This document shows, piece by piece, positions 33,745 through 42,832 of a stretch of DNA of 64,000 nt (positions within the stretch are counted from its first letter, which is position 1; each line of letters begins with the position of its first letter). The stretch is from Sphingopyxis sp. USTB-05 (lineage in GTDB: Bacteria; Pseudomonadota; Alphaproteobacteria; Sphingomonadales; Sphingomonadaceae). Below the pieces are notes generated by a model. It saw nothing but the letters and a program-made list of their open reading frames with translations. It did not search any database and was not told the origin of the DNA. Where the stretch lies: assembly GCF_023822045.1 (NCBI RefSeq), contig NZ_CP084712.1, forward strand, positions 3,224,001 to 3,288,000. The letters are read 5' to 3'. The translations under genes and the position numbers were made by a program.

Positions 33745-36018
33745 TCAGCCCGCGATCCCGACGACGCGCACCGGGATCGACTTCGCTGCCGGACAGCCGC
33801 TGGTCTTGTCATAGAAAGCAAGCGGCAGCAGCGGATTGAGTTCAGGATAATAGCCCGCGACCGAGCCGCGCGACATCGGATAGTCGATGATGGTGAGCCC
33901 GTCGACGCGGCGTGCGATGCCGTCGGCGCCGATCGTTTCGAGCGCGACCTTGGTGCCCGCCTCCAGCCCGCGCGCCGCAATATCGGCGGCATTCATGAAC
34001 AGGATCATGCGGTCGTTATACACGCCGCGATAGCGGTCGTTGTAGCTATAGATGGTCGTGTTGAACTGATCGTGCGAGCGGACGGTCGCAAGGCGCAGCA
34101 TATCAGGATCGTCGACCGGCGCGTTGACCGCGAGCCCTGGAAGCACAAGGAAATTGGCCTTGCCGTTCGGGGTCGCCCACGCACGGCGGCGCGGCGGAAT
34201 GTCGAGGTGAAAGCCGAGCGGCGCCTTGATCCGCTCCGAAAAGCCAGCGTACAGCGCGGGATAGACTTCGGCGATCTTGTCACGGATCAGGCCGTAATCG
34301 TCGATATAGCTGGCCCAGTCGACCTTGCTGTCCGGCAATGTCGCCATCGCCATGCGGCAGACGATCTCGGTCTCGGTCAGCAGATCGGGGCTCGCCGGGT
34401 CGAGCACGCCGCGCGAGGCGGTGACGTTCGACATCGAATCCTCGATCGTCACGAACTGCTCGCCCTTCGCGGTCTCGATCCGTTCGGAGCGCGCGACGAC
34501 GGGCAGGATCAGCGCGTCCTTGCCATGGACGAGGTGGCCGCGGTTGAGCTTGGTCGCGATGCCGACGGTCAGGTCGAGCTTTCGCATCGCGTCGTAGGAG
34601 CGGTCGGTATCGGGCACCGCGCGGACGAAATTGCCGCCGAGGCCAATGAAGACCTTGGCGCTACCCGCGAGCATTGCCTCGACCGACTCCACGGTGTGAT
34701 GGCCGTGGTCGCGGGGCGGTTCGAAACCGAAGACGTCGCGCACCTTGTCGAGATAGGCCTGGCCCGGTTTCTCGTCGATGCCGACGGTGCGGTCGCCCTG
34801 CACGTTCGAATGGCCGCGGATCGGCGAGATGCCGGCGCCAGGCTTGCCATAATTGCCCTTCAGGAGGAGCAGGTTCGCGATCTGCTGGACAAGCTGCGAT
34901 CCCTGCTGGTGCTGGGTGACGCCCATGCCATAGCAGATTATCGTGGCGTTCGAGCGGATGTAGATTTCGGCGCAGCGGCGGATCTGCGCCTCGTCGATCC
35001 CCGACGCTGCGACGAGGTCGGGCCAGTTCTGCGCCTCGACATCGGCCTTCAGCGCCTCGAAGCCCGACGTATGTTCGGCGATGAAGGCGTGGTCGAGCAG
35101 CGTCTCGCCCGCCGCCTCGCGCTCGAACAGAACCTTCATCATGCCCTTCAAGAGCGCGAGGTCGCCGCCGATCTTGATATGCACGAACTCGCTGGTGATG
35201 TCGCTGGAGCCGAAGGTCGCCATCTGAACGATGTCCTGCGGCTCGGTGAATTTGATCAGCGCGCGCTCGGGCATCGGGTTGACCGCGACGATCGGAATCC
35301 CGCGTTTTCGTGCCTCGACGAGCGGCGTCATCATCCGCGGCGCGTTGGTCCCCGCATTGTGGCCAATCAGGAAGATCGCCTCGGCATGGTCGAAATCCTC
35401 GAGGATCACCGTGCCCTTGCCGACGCCGATCGACTGCGGCAGGCCGCGGCTCGTCGGTTCGTGGCACATGTTCGAACAATCGGGGAAATTGTTGGTGCCA
35501 TATTCGCGCACGAAGATCGAATAGAGGAAGGCCGTCTCGTTCGCGGTACGGCCCGACGTGTAGAATTCGGCCTGATCCGGGCTGGCGAGCGCACCGAGGT
35601 GTCGGCCGATCAACGCGAAAGCGTCGTCCCATCCGACAGGAACATAATGGTCGGTCGCCGCGTCGTACCGCATAGGCTCGGTCAGCCGCCCCTGCATTTC
35701 GAGCCAGTAATCCGACTGCCCCATCAATTCGGTGACGCTATGCTGCGCAAAAAACTCGCGCGTGACGCGGAACTTCGTCGCCTCATGCGCAAGCGCCTTC
35801 GCGCCGTTTTCGCAAAATTCGAGCTTCTTGGTGCAATGCGCGTCGGGAAAGGCGCAGCTCGGGCATTTGAACCCGCCCGGCTGGTTCATCGACAGCAGCG
35901 CGCGCGATCCCTTGGTAACGACGCTTTGTTCGAGCAGCACCTTGGCGGTCGCCGCTGCGGCGCCCCAGCCGCCGGCGGGGCTATTATAGGTCTTATACCG
36001 GGGGACATTGTCGGCCAT
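33745..36018 (-). CDS. YdeP/FdhF-like molybdopterin oxidoreductase
   Basis: This 757-residue protein is of the molybdopterin-dependent formate dehydrogenase alpha-subunit-like family that includes E. coli YdeP (759 residues). Near the N-terminus GGFKCPSCAFPD followed by two more cysteines (HCTKKLEFCEN) marks the family. FLIGHNAGTNAPRM, ICYGMGVTQHQQGS, LLLLKGNYGKPGAGISPIRGHSNVQGDRTVG and the C-terminal dinucleotide-binding part follow. I start at ATG 36018 (MADNVPRYKTYN). YdeP has been linked to acid resistance, and the true substrate is unknown. FdhD and MobA, encoded opposite, would mature its cofactor. Confidence 0.92.
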   Translation of the reverse strand: MADNVPRYKTYNSPAGGWGAAAATAKVLLEQSVVTKGSRALLSMNQPGGFKCPSCAFPDAHCTKKLEFCENGAKALAHEATKFRVTREFFAQHSVTELMGQSDYWLEMQGRLTEPMRYDAATDHYVPVGWDDAFALIGRHLGALASPDQAEFYTSGRTANETAFLYSIFVREYGTNNFPDCSNMCHEPTSRGLPQSIGVGKGTVILEDFDHAEAIFLIGHNAGTNAPRMMTPLVEARKRGIPIVAVNPMPERALIKFTEPQDIVQMATFGSSDITSEFVHIKIGGDLALLKGMMKVLFEREAAGETLLDHAFIAEHTSGFEALKADVEAQNWPDLVAASGIDEAQIRRCAEIYIRSNATIICYGMGVTQHQQGSQLVQQIANLLLLKGNYGKPGAGISPIRGHSNVQGDRTVGIDEKPGQAYLDKVRDVFGFEPPRDHGHHTVESVEAMLAGSAKVFIGLGGNFVRAVPDTDRSYDAMRKLDLTVGIATKLNRGHLVHGKDALILPVVARSERIETAKGEQFVTIEDSMSNVTASRGVLDPASPDLLTETEIVCRMAMATLPDSKVDWASYIDDYGLIRDKIAEVYPALYAGFSERIKAPLGFHLDIPPRRRAWATPNGKANFLVLPGLAVNAPVDDPDMLRLATVRSHDQFNTTIYSYNDRYRGVYNDRMILFMNAADIAARGLEAGTKVALETIGADGIARRVDGLTIIDYPMSRGSVAGYYPELNPLLPLAFYDKTSGCPAAKSIPVRVVGIAG

Positions 36019-36130
36019 GTCGCCGACTAAAGCATAGCGGCCCGGGCATATCCATCGGTCTTTGGTGTTAACCTGGCCGCCAACGATCAGGAAAGCGGCG
36101 GGGACGGTCGTTCCGTCCCCGCCGCACGGA

Positions 36131-36436
36131 TCAGTCGAAAAGCTCTTCGAGGAAGGATTTTCGCCGTTTCGGATATCCTTTGTGATGTTTCCCATAGTGC
36201 GGGTCCCACCCGTGCGACGCCGCGGGATAGCCCTGCGGCGGCGGCGCGGATTGGGGTGCGGGCTGCGCTGCCGGTTGCGACAGCGCGCTACGTTCGATGA
36301 TCTTGTCGAGTTCGCCGCGATCGAGCCACACACCTCGGCATTGCGGGCAATAGTCGATCTCGACTCCCTGACGATCGGACATGGCGAGCGGGGTTTTGCA
36401 TGCCGGACAGGGCATGCCAACGGCGGCGCCGGTCAT
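36131..36436 (-). CDS. TFIIB-type zinc-ribbon protein
   Basis: This 101-residue protein has a zinc ribbon at its N-terminus: PCPACKT, then about 18 residues, then YCPQCRGVWLDRGELDKIIE. This is the zf-TFIIB pattern common in small bacterial proteins. A Pro/Gln/Ala-rich linker and a basic, histidine-containing C-terminus (GKHHKGYPKRRKSFLEELFD) follow. It may bind nucleic acid or a protein partner, but no function is established. It lies upstream of the YdeP-like gene on the same strand, 112 bases away. Confidence 0.85.
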   Translation of the reverse strand: MTGAAVGMPCPACKTPLAMSDRQGVEIDYCPQCRGVWLDRGELDKIIERSALSQPAAQPAPQSAPPPQGYPAASHGWDPHYGKHHKGYPKRRKSFLEELFD

Positions 36437-36681
36437 CGCGCACTGCCCCCATGTTCGCAGGGAAATTCAGAAAAATGATGCGTCATCGCATGGTCTCCAA
36501 TCATGATCGGATCGGGGACATGATGCGGCTTGAAAAAGCATATTGGTCGAGCCGGCATCGGAAATCCCCGATGCGGTCCGACATCACGATCCCGAAGGAT
36601 CGCCAGAGGGGCCCGGCCCGCATAGCTGACATAAGCGATGTCGGCGGGAATTCAACAATGGCGCGCGCCTGCTCCGTCGTT

Positions 36682-37296
36682 TCAGCCCGCGTCAGCCTCC
36701 GCCCATGGCGTGAACCGGGCCATGATGCGTTCGAACAGCTCCGACGACACAAGGCGCGCCAGCCACGCCCGGACCCGATGCGGCGCATGGGCCGCGAACC
36801 AGTCCGCATCGACCCCCGCAAACTGCCGCACGAACGGGAATAGCGCGATGTCGCTGAAGCCCCTGTTCGTCCCGTCCAGATGATCATGTCGCGCCAATCG
36901 TTCATCCAGCCTTGCCAGCATCGACAGGCCCGCAGCCCGATGCGCAAGCGGATCGGCGTCATATCGTCCGGAATATTTGTAACGATCGAGATGATGTTTG
37001 AAGACCTCGTCGAACTCGGCAACCAGGGCCGCGTCGGCGCGGGGGCTCCAGTCCTCGGGGTCATGCCGTGCCAATGCCCAGCGCATGATGTCGAGGCTTT
37101 CGTCGATCACCGTGCCGTCCGGCAGAACGAGCACCGGCACGGTGCCTTTGGGCGATGCCGCCAGCATCGCCGGCGGCTTGTCGCGCAGCACCACCTCGCG
37201 ATGCGAATGAGGCGTCTCGCTGACCGCCAAAGCCATGCGCGCCCGCATCGCATAGGGACAGCGCCGAAAGCTGTAGAGGATCGGGATATCGGACAT
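36682..37296 (-). CDS. Glutathione S-transferase-like protein
   Basis: This 204-residue protein has the thioredoxin-like N-terminal GST domain, with the catalytic-type CPYA in LYSFRRCPYAMRARMAL, the cis-proline KGTVPVLVL and the glutathione-binding DGTVIDESLDIM. A helical C-terminal domain follows. The CPYA motif is closer to glutaredoxin-2-like or omega-like GSTs, which act as thiol transferases. I start at ATG 37296 (MSDIPILYSF); an open frame extends 12 codons further. It is not clearly in an operon. Confidence 0.9.
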   Translation of the reverse strand: MSDIPILYSFRRCPYAMRARMALAVSETPHSHREVVLRDKPPAMLAASPKGTVPVLVLPDGTVIDESLDIMRWALARHDPEDWSPRADAALVAEFDEVFKHHLDRYKYSGRYDADPLAHRAAGLSMLARLDERLARHDHLDGTNRGFSDIALFPFVRQFAGVDADWFAAHAPHRVRAWLARLVSSELFERIMARFTPWAEADAG

Positions 37297-37352
37297 GGCC
37301 CGTCCCTTAAACGGCCCTCCCGCTATCGCCAAATACGGCCCGCGCCGAAGGC

Positions 37353-39383
37353 TTACCGATTTGGCGCAAGCCGTATCGCCGCGCCGCCGCCCGGCGCGAG
37401 CCAGAGCTTGTAGCTGTCGCCCTTCTTCACCTTGATCGTTTCATAGGCGATGCGGTGGCGCGCGTCGGTCAGATAGGTCGCGCCCTCGCCATCCTTCCAG
37501 ACCGTCGCAGTATAGGTTTTGCCCGGCTCCAGGAAATCGAAGTCCAGCGTCAGCGTGCGTTCGGTCGCATCATTGACCCCGCCGACATACCAGTCGGCGC
37601 TGTTCCGGTCCTTGCGCGCGAAGATCGCATAATCGCCGACCTCGCCCGCGATCAGCTTGCTTTCGGCCCAGTCGGCGGGAACCTGTTTGATGAAAGCCAG
37701 TTCGCGCGGATGCGCCTCCAGGCTTTCGATGAAATCGGCCGCCATCTGGATCGGCGAATAGATGGCAAGATAAAGGCCGAGCTGCTTGGCGAGGGTCGAT
37801 GCGAACGGCGCCTTGTTCGATCCCTCGAGGCTCAGCACACCCGGCGTATAGTCCATCGGTCCCGACAACATCCGCGTGTAGACGAGCGTCGGTTCATGGT
37901 CGGGACCGCTGCCGAAGTCACTCCAGGCATTATATTCCATGCCCCGCGCCCCCTCACGCGCGACCCAGTTGGGATAGGTGCGGCGAAGCCCGGTGTCCTT
38001 TACGGGCTCGTGCGGGTTGACCGCGACCTTGTACTTCGCGGCGGTCTGGACGACCTTCAAATGGTGCTGCACCTGCCGCTGGCCGTCGTGCCATTCCATG
38101 CGCGTCGTCCCGGGCGTGTCGCCGGGCGCGATGATCCCGCCGGCATCGGCGACATAGCCGGTCTTCACCGCCTTGACGCCAAGCTGTCCATAAAGCTTCA
38201 TCGCATCGTCGAGCTGCGCCTCGTAAACCGCAATACTGCCGCCGGTTTCATGATGGCCGATCAGCGTCACGCCCTTCTTTCGCGCGTAATCCGTGACCGC
38301 CTTCAGGTCGAAATCGGGATAGGCTTCGGTGAAGCTGAACTCGTCGCCATGGCCGAACCAGTTGCCGTTCCAACCCTTGTTCCAACCCTCGACCAGCACG
38401 CCGCCGAAGCCGTGCTTCGCCGCGAAATCGATATATTGCTTCGTACGCTCCGTCGTCGCGCCGTGCTGCGGGCCCTCGGCCCAACTCCACGGACCGCGGA
38501 TCATACCCCACCAGATGCCGATATATTTCATCGGCTTGACCCAGCTTACATCGCCAAGCTTGTTCGGTTCGTTGAGGTTGAGTTCAAGGTCGCTTTCGAC
38601 GAGGCCCGCCGCATTGTCGGCGATGCGGATGGTGCGCCAGGGCGTGTTGAACGGCAGGTCGCGGATCACCCGCGGGCCCTGCGAAGAGGGCGACAGTGTC
38701 GCGCGGAACTTGCGCCCCTCGACACGTTTGAACCACATGCCAGCATAATCGACGAGCGCTGCCTCGTGGAACGCCAGATGGGTTCCGTCGTCGAGCTTCA
38801 TCGTGATGGGGGTGTGTGCGGTCGCTACGCCCTCGATCGGCGTCTTTTGATAGATTTGTTCGTACCGGTTCCACTCGCCGCCGGTGATCCACCATGCGGT
38901 GCCGTGGGGCGCGATATCGAATTCGGTGAACTCGTCGCCGATCTTCGCGGTCTTCAGCCCCGCCTGTTCGGGCAGCTCGTAACGGAAACCGATGCCGTCG
39001 TCGAACAGGCGGAAACGGACATTCATCGCGTGCCCGCCCCAGCTCTCAGTCTGGCGAAAGCGCACGAGCAGTTCATTGTGCCGGTCGCGGACGAAGCGCC
39101 GTTCGCCCCAGGGCTGTTCCCAGCGTGTGTCGCCGTTCGCCCGCTCCGAACCCGCGATGGTAAAGCCGCGCTGCAGGCCGATCCCGTCGGTCAGGGTGAA
39201 ACCGAGCTTCGACGGGGCAATGAGGAGCTTGCCCTTGCGCGACAGCGACCATGTCGGGCGCTGATCGCTGTCGGTCGAAACGGAGAGGACGATGCTGCCA
39301 TCGGGCGAGGTCGCGGTCAGCGGCGCTTCCTGCGCGGCGGCGGGGGCCGCAATGGCGGCGGCGAGGAACAACAGGTTACGCAT
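37353..39383 (-). CDS. GH97 alpha-glucosidase, periplasmic
   Basis: This 676-residue protein begins with a signal peptide (MRNLLFLAAAIAAPAAAQ) and continues with the GH97 N-terminal beta-domain (SPDGSIVLSVSTD...) and catalytic barrel. Segments LVEGWNKGWNGNW, LIGHHETGGS and VAREGARGMEYNAW contain the glutamates expected of the inverting SusB type of this family. It would release glucose from the non-reducing ends of alpha-glucans in the periplasm. Its ATG overlaps the stop of the GH13 gene by one base (TGATG), so it is coupled to it, and it is the last gene of the glucan operon. Confidence 0.93.
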   Translation of the reverse strand: MRNLLFLAAAIAAPAAAQEAPLTATSPDGSIVLSVSTDSDQRPTWSLSRKGKLLIAPSKLGFTLTDGIGLQRGFTIAGSERANGDTRWEQPWGERRFVRDRHNELLVRFRQTESWGGHAMNVRFRLFDDGIGFRYELPEQAGLKTAKIGDEFTEFDIAPHGTAWWITGGEWNRYEQIYQKTPIEGVATAHTPITMKLDDGTHLAFHEAALVDYAGMWFKRVEGRKFRATLSPSSQGPRVIRDLPFNTPWRTIRIADNAAGLVESDLELNLNEPNKLGDVSWVKPMKYIGIWWGMIRGPWSWAEGPQHGATTERTKQYIDFAAKHGFGGVLVEGWNKGWNGNWFGHGDEFSFTEAYPDFDLKAVTDYARKKGVTLIGHHETGGSIAVYEAQLDDAMKLYGQLGVKAVKTGYVADAGGIIAPGDTPGTTRMEWHDGQRQVQHHLKVVQTAAKYKVAVNPHEPVKDTGLRRTYPNWVAREGARGMEYNAWSDFGSGPDHEPTLVYTRMLSGPMDYTPGVLSLEGSNKAPFASTLAKQLGLYLAIYSPIQMAADFIESLEAHPRELAFIKQVPADWAESKLIAGEVGDYAIFARKDRNSADWYVGGVNDATERTLTLDFDFLEPGKTYTATVWKDGEGATYLTDARHRIAYETIKVKKGDSYKLWLAPGGGAAIRLAPNR

Positions 39384-41032
39384 CAGTTCGTGTCTTTCAT
39401 TTCGAGCCAGAGCGCGCCGGCGGCAGGCAATTGCCCGGCGTCGGCGCCGTTCACCGCCAGCAGCAATTTGCCGCCGGCGGTATGCGCGGCAACGTTCGCA
39501 GGCGCCGCGCCGAAATTGAAGAGGCAGCGGATATGCTGCCCGCCCGCGACCCGGTCGAAGCCGAGCAAATCGCCTTCGACCACCCAGCGGCCATTTGCGC
39601 CCTCGCGCAGCGCGGCGTTCGCGGCGCGCAGCGCAATCAGCCGCCGCGTATGCGCGAGCATCGAGTGCGGGTCGGCGTCCTGCCGGTCGACCGCTAGCGC
39701 AGCATGCGCAGTGCCGAGCGGCAGCCATGGTTCGGCGCTGGAGAAGCCGGCGTGGACCGCCTCCGCGACCCACGGCAGCGGCGTCCTCGCACCGTCGCGC
39801 GACAGCGTCAGCGGCCAGTTCTTCAGCGCTTCGGGATCCTTGACCAGCTCGAACGGAATCTCGACCTGATCGAGCCCCAATTCCTCGCCATTATAGAGGA
39901 TGATATTGCCGCGAAGCGCACAGAGCAGCGCCATCTTCATCCGCGCAAAGGCTTGCGGGTCGACACCCGGGGGCGTCCAGCGCGATACCGCGCGCGGCGC
40001 GTCGTGATTCTCGAACGCCCAACTCGGCCAGCCCGTGCCAGGCGTGTCGGGCCAGGCGTCGGCCGCCTCGCGCACCAGCGTGGGCGTGAGCCGGTCGGCA
40101 TAGAGAAAGTTGAAGCCGTATGCGCTGTTGAGCCGTCCCTCGCCCGCGGTGAAGCTCTTCATCTCGCGCAGCGCGTCGTCGCCGCCGACTTCGGCGACGG
40201 TGAAACGGCTGGGGTAGCGATCGGTCAGCGCGCGGATACGTTCGAGGAACAGCGGGATGTCGGGGTGCGACTGGTTGTAAATTTTTTGCTGAAAGTCGAA
40301 CGGCCGGGTGCGCGGCTTGTTCGATGGCGGGGCGGGCGGATTGTCGCGCAATTCGGGATCGTGCATCGAAAAATTGATCGCATCGATGCGGAACCCGTCG
40401 ACGCCGCGGTCGAGCCAGAAGCGCACGACATCGAGCAGCGCATCCTGAACCGCGCGGTTATGGACGTTGAGTTGCGGTTGGCTGGTAAGGAAATTGTGCA
40501 GATAATATTGGCCGCGCCGCGCGTCCCACGTCCATGCCGGGCCGCCGAACACCGACTGCCAGTTCGTCGGCGGCGAGCCGTCGGCTTTCGCGTCGGCCCA
40601 GACATACCAGTCGGCCTTGTCGCCATGCTTGCCCGCGCGGCTTTCGGCGAACCATTGGTGGTGGTCGGACGTGTGCGCAAAGACCAGGTCCGTCGTGACC
40701 TTCAGTCCAAGCGCATGCGCCTTTTCGACCAGCGCGTCGAAATCGGCGAGCGTCCCGAAAATCGGGTCGACGCCGCAATAATCTGCGATGTCATATCCGA
40801 AATCGTCCATCGGTGAGGGGTAGAAGGGCGAAAGCCAGATCGCATCGACGCCGAGCGAGGCGATATGGTCGAGCCGCGCGGTGATGCCCGCAAGGTCGCC
40901 GACGCCGTCGCCGTTCGAATCGGCGAAGCTGCGCGGATAGACCTGATAGATCACCGCGCCCTTCCACCAAGGGGCCTGGGTGGCGGCCGGGATCGGATCC
41001 TGAACGAGGGGCTGGTTCGTCGTCACACGCAC
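39383..41032 (-). CDS. GH13 alpha-glucosidase (oligosaccharide hydrolase)
   Basis: This 549-residue protein is a glycoside hydrolase family 13 enzyme without signal peptide, so probably cytoplasmic. Region motifs: VIYQVYPRSFADSNGDGVGDL at the start, DLVFAHTSDHH, the nucleophile aspartate in VDGFRIDAINF, the acid/base glutamate in FTVAEVGGD and the third acid in AFENHDAPR. It resembles alpha-glucosidases and oligo-1,6-glucosidases rather than endo-amylases. It would cut imported maltodextrins. It lies 6 bases downstream of the amylase gene and is coupled to GH97. Confidence 0.94.
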   Translation of the reverse strand: MRVTTNQPLVQDPIPAATQAPWWKGAVIYQVYPRSFADSNGDGVGDLAGITARLDHIASLGVDAIWLSPFYPSPMDDFGYDIADYCGVDPIFGTLADFDALVEKAHALGLKVTTDLVFAHTSDHHQWFAESRAGKHGDKADWYVWADAKADGSPPTNWQSVFGGPAWTWDARRGQYYLHNFLTSQPQLNVHNRAVQDALLDVVRFWLDRGVDGFRIDAINFSMHDPELRDNPPAPPSNKPRTRPFDFQQKIYNQSHPDIPLFLERIRALTDRYPSRFTVAEVGGDDALREMKSFTAGEGRLNSAYGFNFLYADRLTPTLVREAADAWPDTPGTGWPSWAFENHDAPRAVSRWTPPGVDPQAFARMKMALLCALRGNIILYNGEELGLDQVEIPFELVKDPEALKNWPLTLSRDGARTPLPWVAEAVHAGFSSAEPWLPLGTAHAALAVDRQDADPHSMLAHTRRLIALRAANAALREGANGRWVVEGDLLGFDRVAGGQHIRCLFNFGAAPANVAAHTAGGKLLLAVNGADAGQLPAAGALWLEMKDTN

Positions 41033-41038
41033 TTTCGC

Positions 41039-42832
41039 TTATTCGCTGGCCTGGCAGATGATCGTGCCGAAGGCGGGGAGGGACAGATGGAGGCTGCCCG
41101 GCGCGGTGGGTGCCGCGGGGCAGTCGCCGTGGAGCGCGGTAAAGCCCGCGCTTTTCATATCGATGGCAATATTCGCCGACAACGGCGTCGCAGACGTATT
41201 GAAGGCGAGCAGCACCTCGCGGCCGGTATCGGGATCGAAGCGCGATACCGCGAGCACGCCGGGCTTTTCCGAAAAGGCGCGGACCTTTGTCGCACCGCGC
41301 GTGAGCGCGGGGGTCTTGCGCCGGATTTCGGACAGCGCCGCGATATGGCGATAGAGCGGATGCGCGGGATCGAAGTTTGCGATCGCGGTCGTCGCGTCAC
41401 TGCCGATCAGGTCATTGTCGTTATAGGCCGCAACGTTTGAAGCGAACATATCCTCGCGCGCGAGTTGATCCTTGTCGTCCGAGACGAACCCCTGCTCATC
41501 CCCATAATAGATCGTCGGCACCCCGCGCAGCGTCAGCAGCATGGCGTGGCCCAGCATGACGCGCTGAAGCAGCTCGGCCTCGCTAGCCCCGGGGTTCGCC
41601 GCTTTCACGAACATTGAAAAGCGGCCCATGTCATGATTCCCAAGGAAGGTCGGCAGCCCGAGCGCCGCCTCTGCCCCGCCCTTGTAGAGCGCGTCGCCGT
41701 CGAAGAGACGCGCGAACTGGTCGGTGCCCTTCGTCCCGCTCACCGCGTCGATCGCGGCGCGCGCGAAACCAAAGTCGAGCACTGCGGGCAAGCCCGCCGC
41801 ATGCGTGTACCAGGCGAGCGCGCCCGGATCGACGGCATCGACATAGACTTCGCCAAAGATGTGGAAATTGGGAATGCCTCGCGCCTTCGCCCGCGCCTGC
41901 ATAGCGGGGACGAAGGCCTGCCAGAATTCGGGGTTCACATGCTTGGCGGTATCGATGCGAAAGCCGTCGATGCCGAATTCGTCGATCCAGCGGCCATAAA
42001 TATCGATGAAGCCCTCGACGACGCGCGGATGTTCGGTCGCAAGGTCGTCGAGCCCGGCAAAATCGCCATAGAGTGCCGATTCCCCGACCCAGTCGCTGTT
42101 GCCGCGGTTGTGATAATAGATCGGGTCGTTGAGCCAGGCGGGGACCTTCACCCGCTCCTCGCCCTTCGGGACGAGGGGCGTGTAGGCGAACGCCGGGTCG
42201 GTCAGCTTTTTCCAGTTCTCGGCATCGGCGACATGATCGCCCGCGAAGCCCGGATTGATCGGCGCACCCTTCACGCCGCCGCGCCGCGAGTAGGGATAGT
42301 CGGCGAGGCTGCGGTAGCGGAAGCCTCCGGGGGCATTTTCTTTGTAGGTGATGACGTCGGCGGTGTGGTTGGCGATGATATCCATATAGACCTTCATCCC
42401 GCGCGCGTGCGCCGCGTCGACAAAGGCCTTGAACTCGGCGTTGGTGCCGAAATGCGGGTCGACCTGCGTGAAGTCGGTGACCCAATAGCCGTGATAGCCC
42501 GCGCTCTCGTCGCCCTTCGGCCCCTGTACGGGCTTGTTCTTGAAGATCGGCGCGAACCAGATCGCGGTCGTCCCCATGCCCTGGATATAATCGAGCCGCT
42601 TGGTCAGCCCCGCAAGGTCGCCGCCGTGGAAGAAACCCTTGGCGGTCGGGTCATAGCCGGTCCGGAGCCGGTCGCCCTTCAGTCCGCCGCGGTCATTCCG
42701 TGCGTCCCCATTCTCGAAGCGGTCGGGAAGGACGAAATAGATGATCTCGTCCTCGGGCGGGCGCTGGCGGTAATCCGCGGCGGGCGCAGCGCCCGACAGG
42801 CTCAGCGCGATGATCGATGCGAGCAAGCTCAT
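41039..42832 (-). CDS. Secreted GH13 alpha-amylase
   Basis: This 597-residue protein starts with a signal peptide (MSLLASIIALSLSGAAPAAD). The GH13 barrel has DIIANHTAD as region I, the nucleophile in GIDGFRIDTAKHV, the acid/base in HIFGEVYV and the third acid in FLGNHDMGR. A typical C-terminal beta-domain ends the protein. It probably cuts starch or maltodextrin in the periplasm or at the surface. I start at ATG 42832 because it overlaps the halogenase-like stop by four bases (ATGA); seven further codons are open. Confidence 0.94.
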   Translation of the reverse strand: MSLLASIIALSLSGAAPAADYRQRPPEDEIIYFVLPDRFENGDARNDRGGLKGDRLRTGYDPTAKGFFHGGDLAGLTKRLDYIQGMGTTAIWFAPIFKNKPVQGPKGDESAGYHGYWVTDFTQVDPHFGTNAEFKAFVDAAHARGMKVYMDIIANHTADVITYKENAPGGFRYRSLADYPYSRRGGVKGAPINPGFAGDHVADAENWKKLTDPAFAYTPLVPKGEERVKVPAWLNDPIYYHNRGNSDWVGESALYGDFAGLDDLATEHPRVVEGFIDIYGRWIDEFGIDGFRIDTAKHVNPEFWQAFVPAMQARAKARGIPNFHIFGEVYVDAVDPGALAWYTHAAGLPAVLDFGFARAAIDAVSGTKGTDQFARLFDGDALYKGGAEAALGLPTFLGNHDMGRFSMFVKAANPGASEAELLQRVMLGHAMLLTLRGVPTIYYGDEQGFVSDDKDQLAREDMFASNVAAYNDNDLIGSDATTAIANFDPAHPLYRHIAALSEIRRKTPALTRGATKVRAFSEKPGVLAVSRFDPDTGREVLLAFNTSATPLSANIAIDMKSAGFTALHGDCPAAPTAPGSLHLSLPAFGTIICQASE

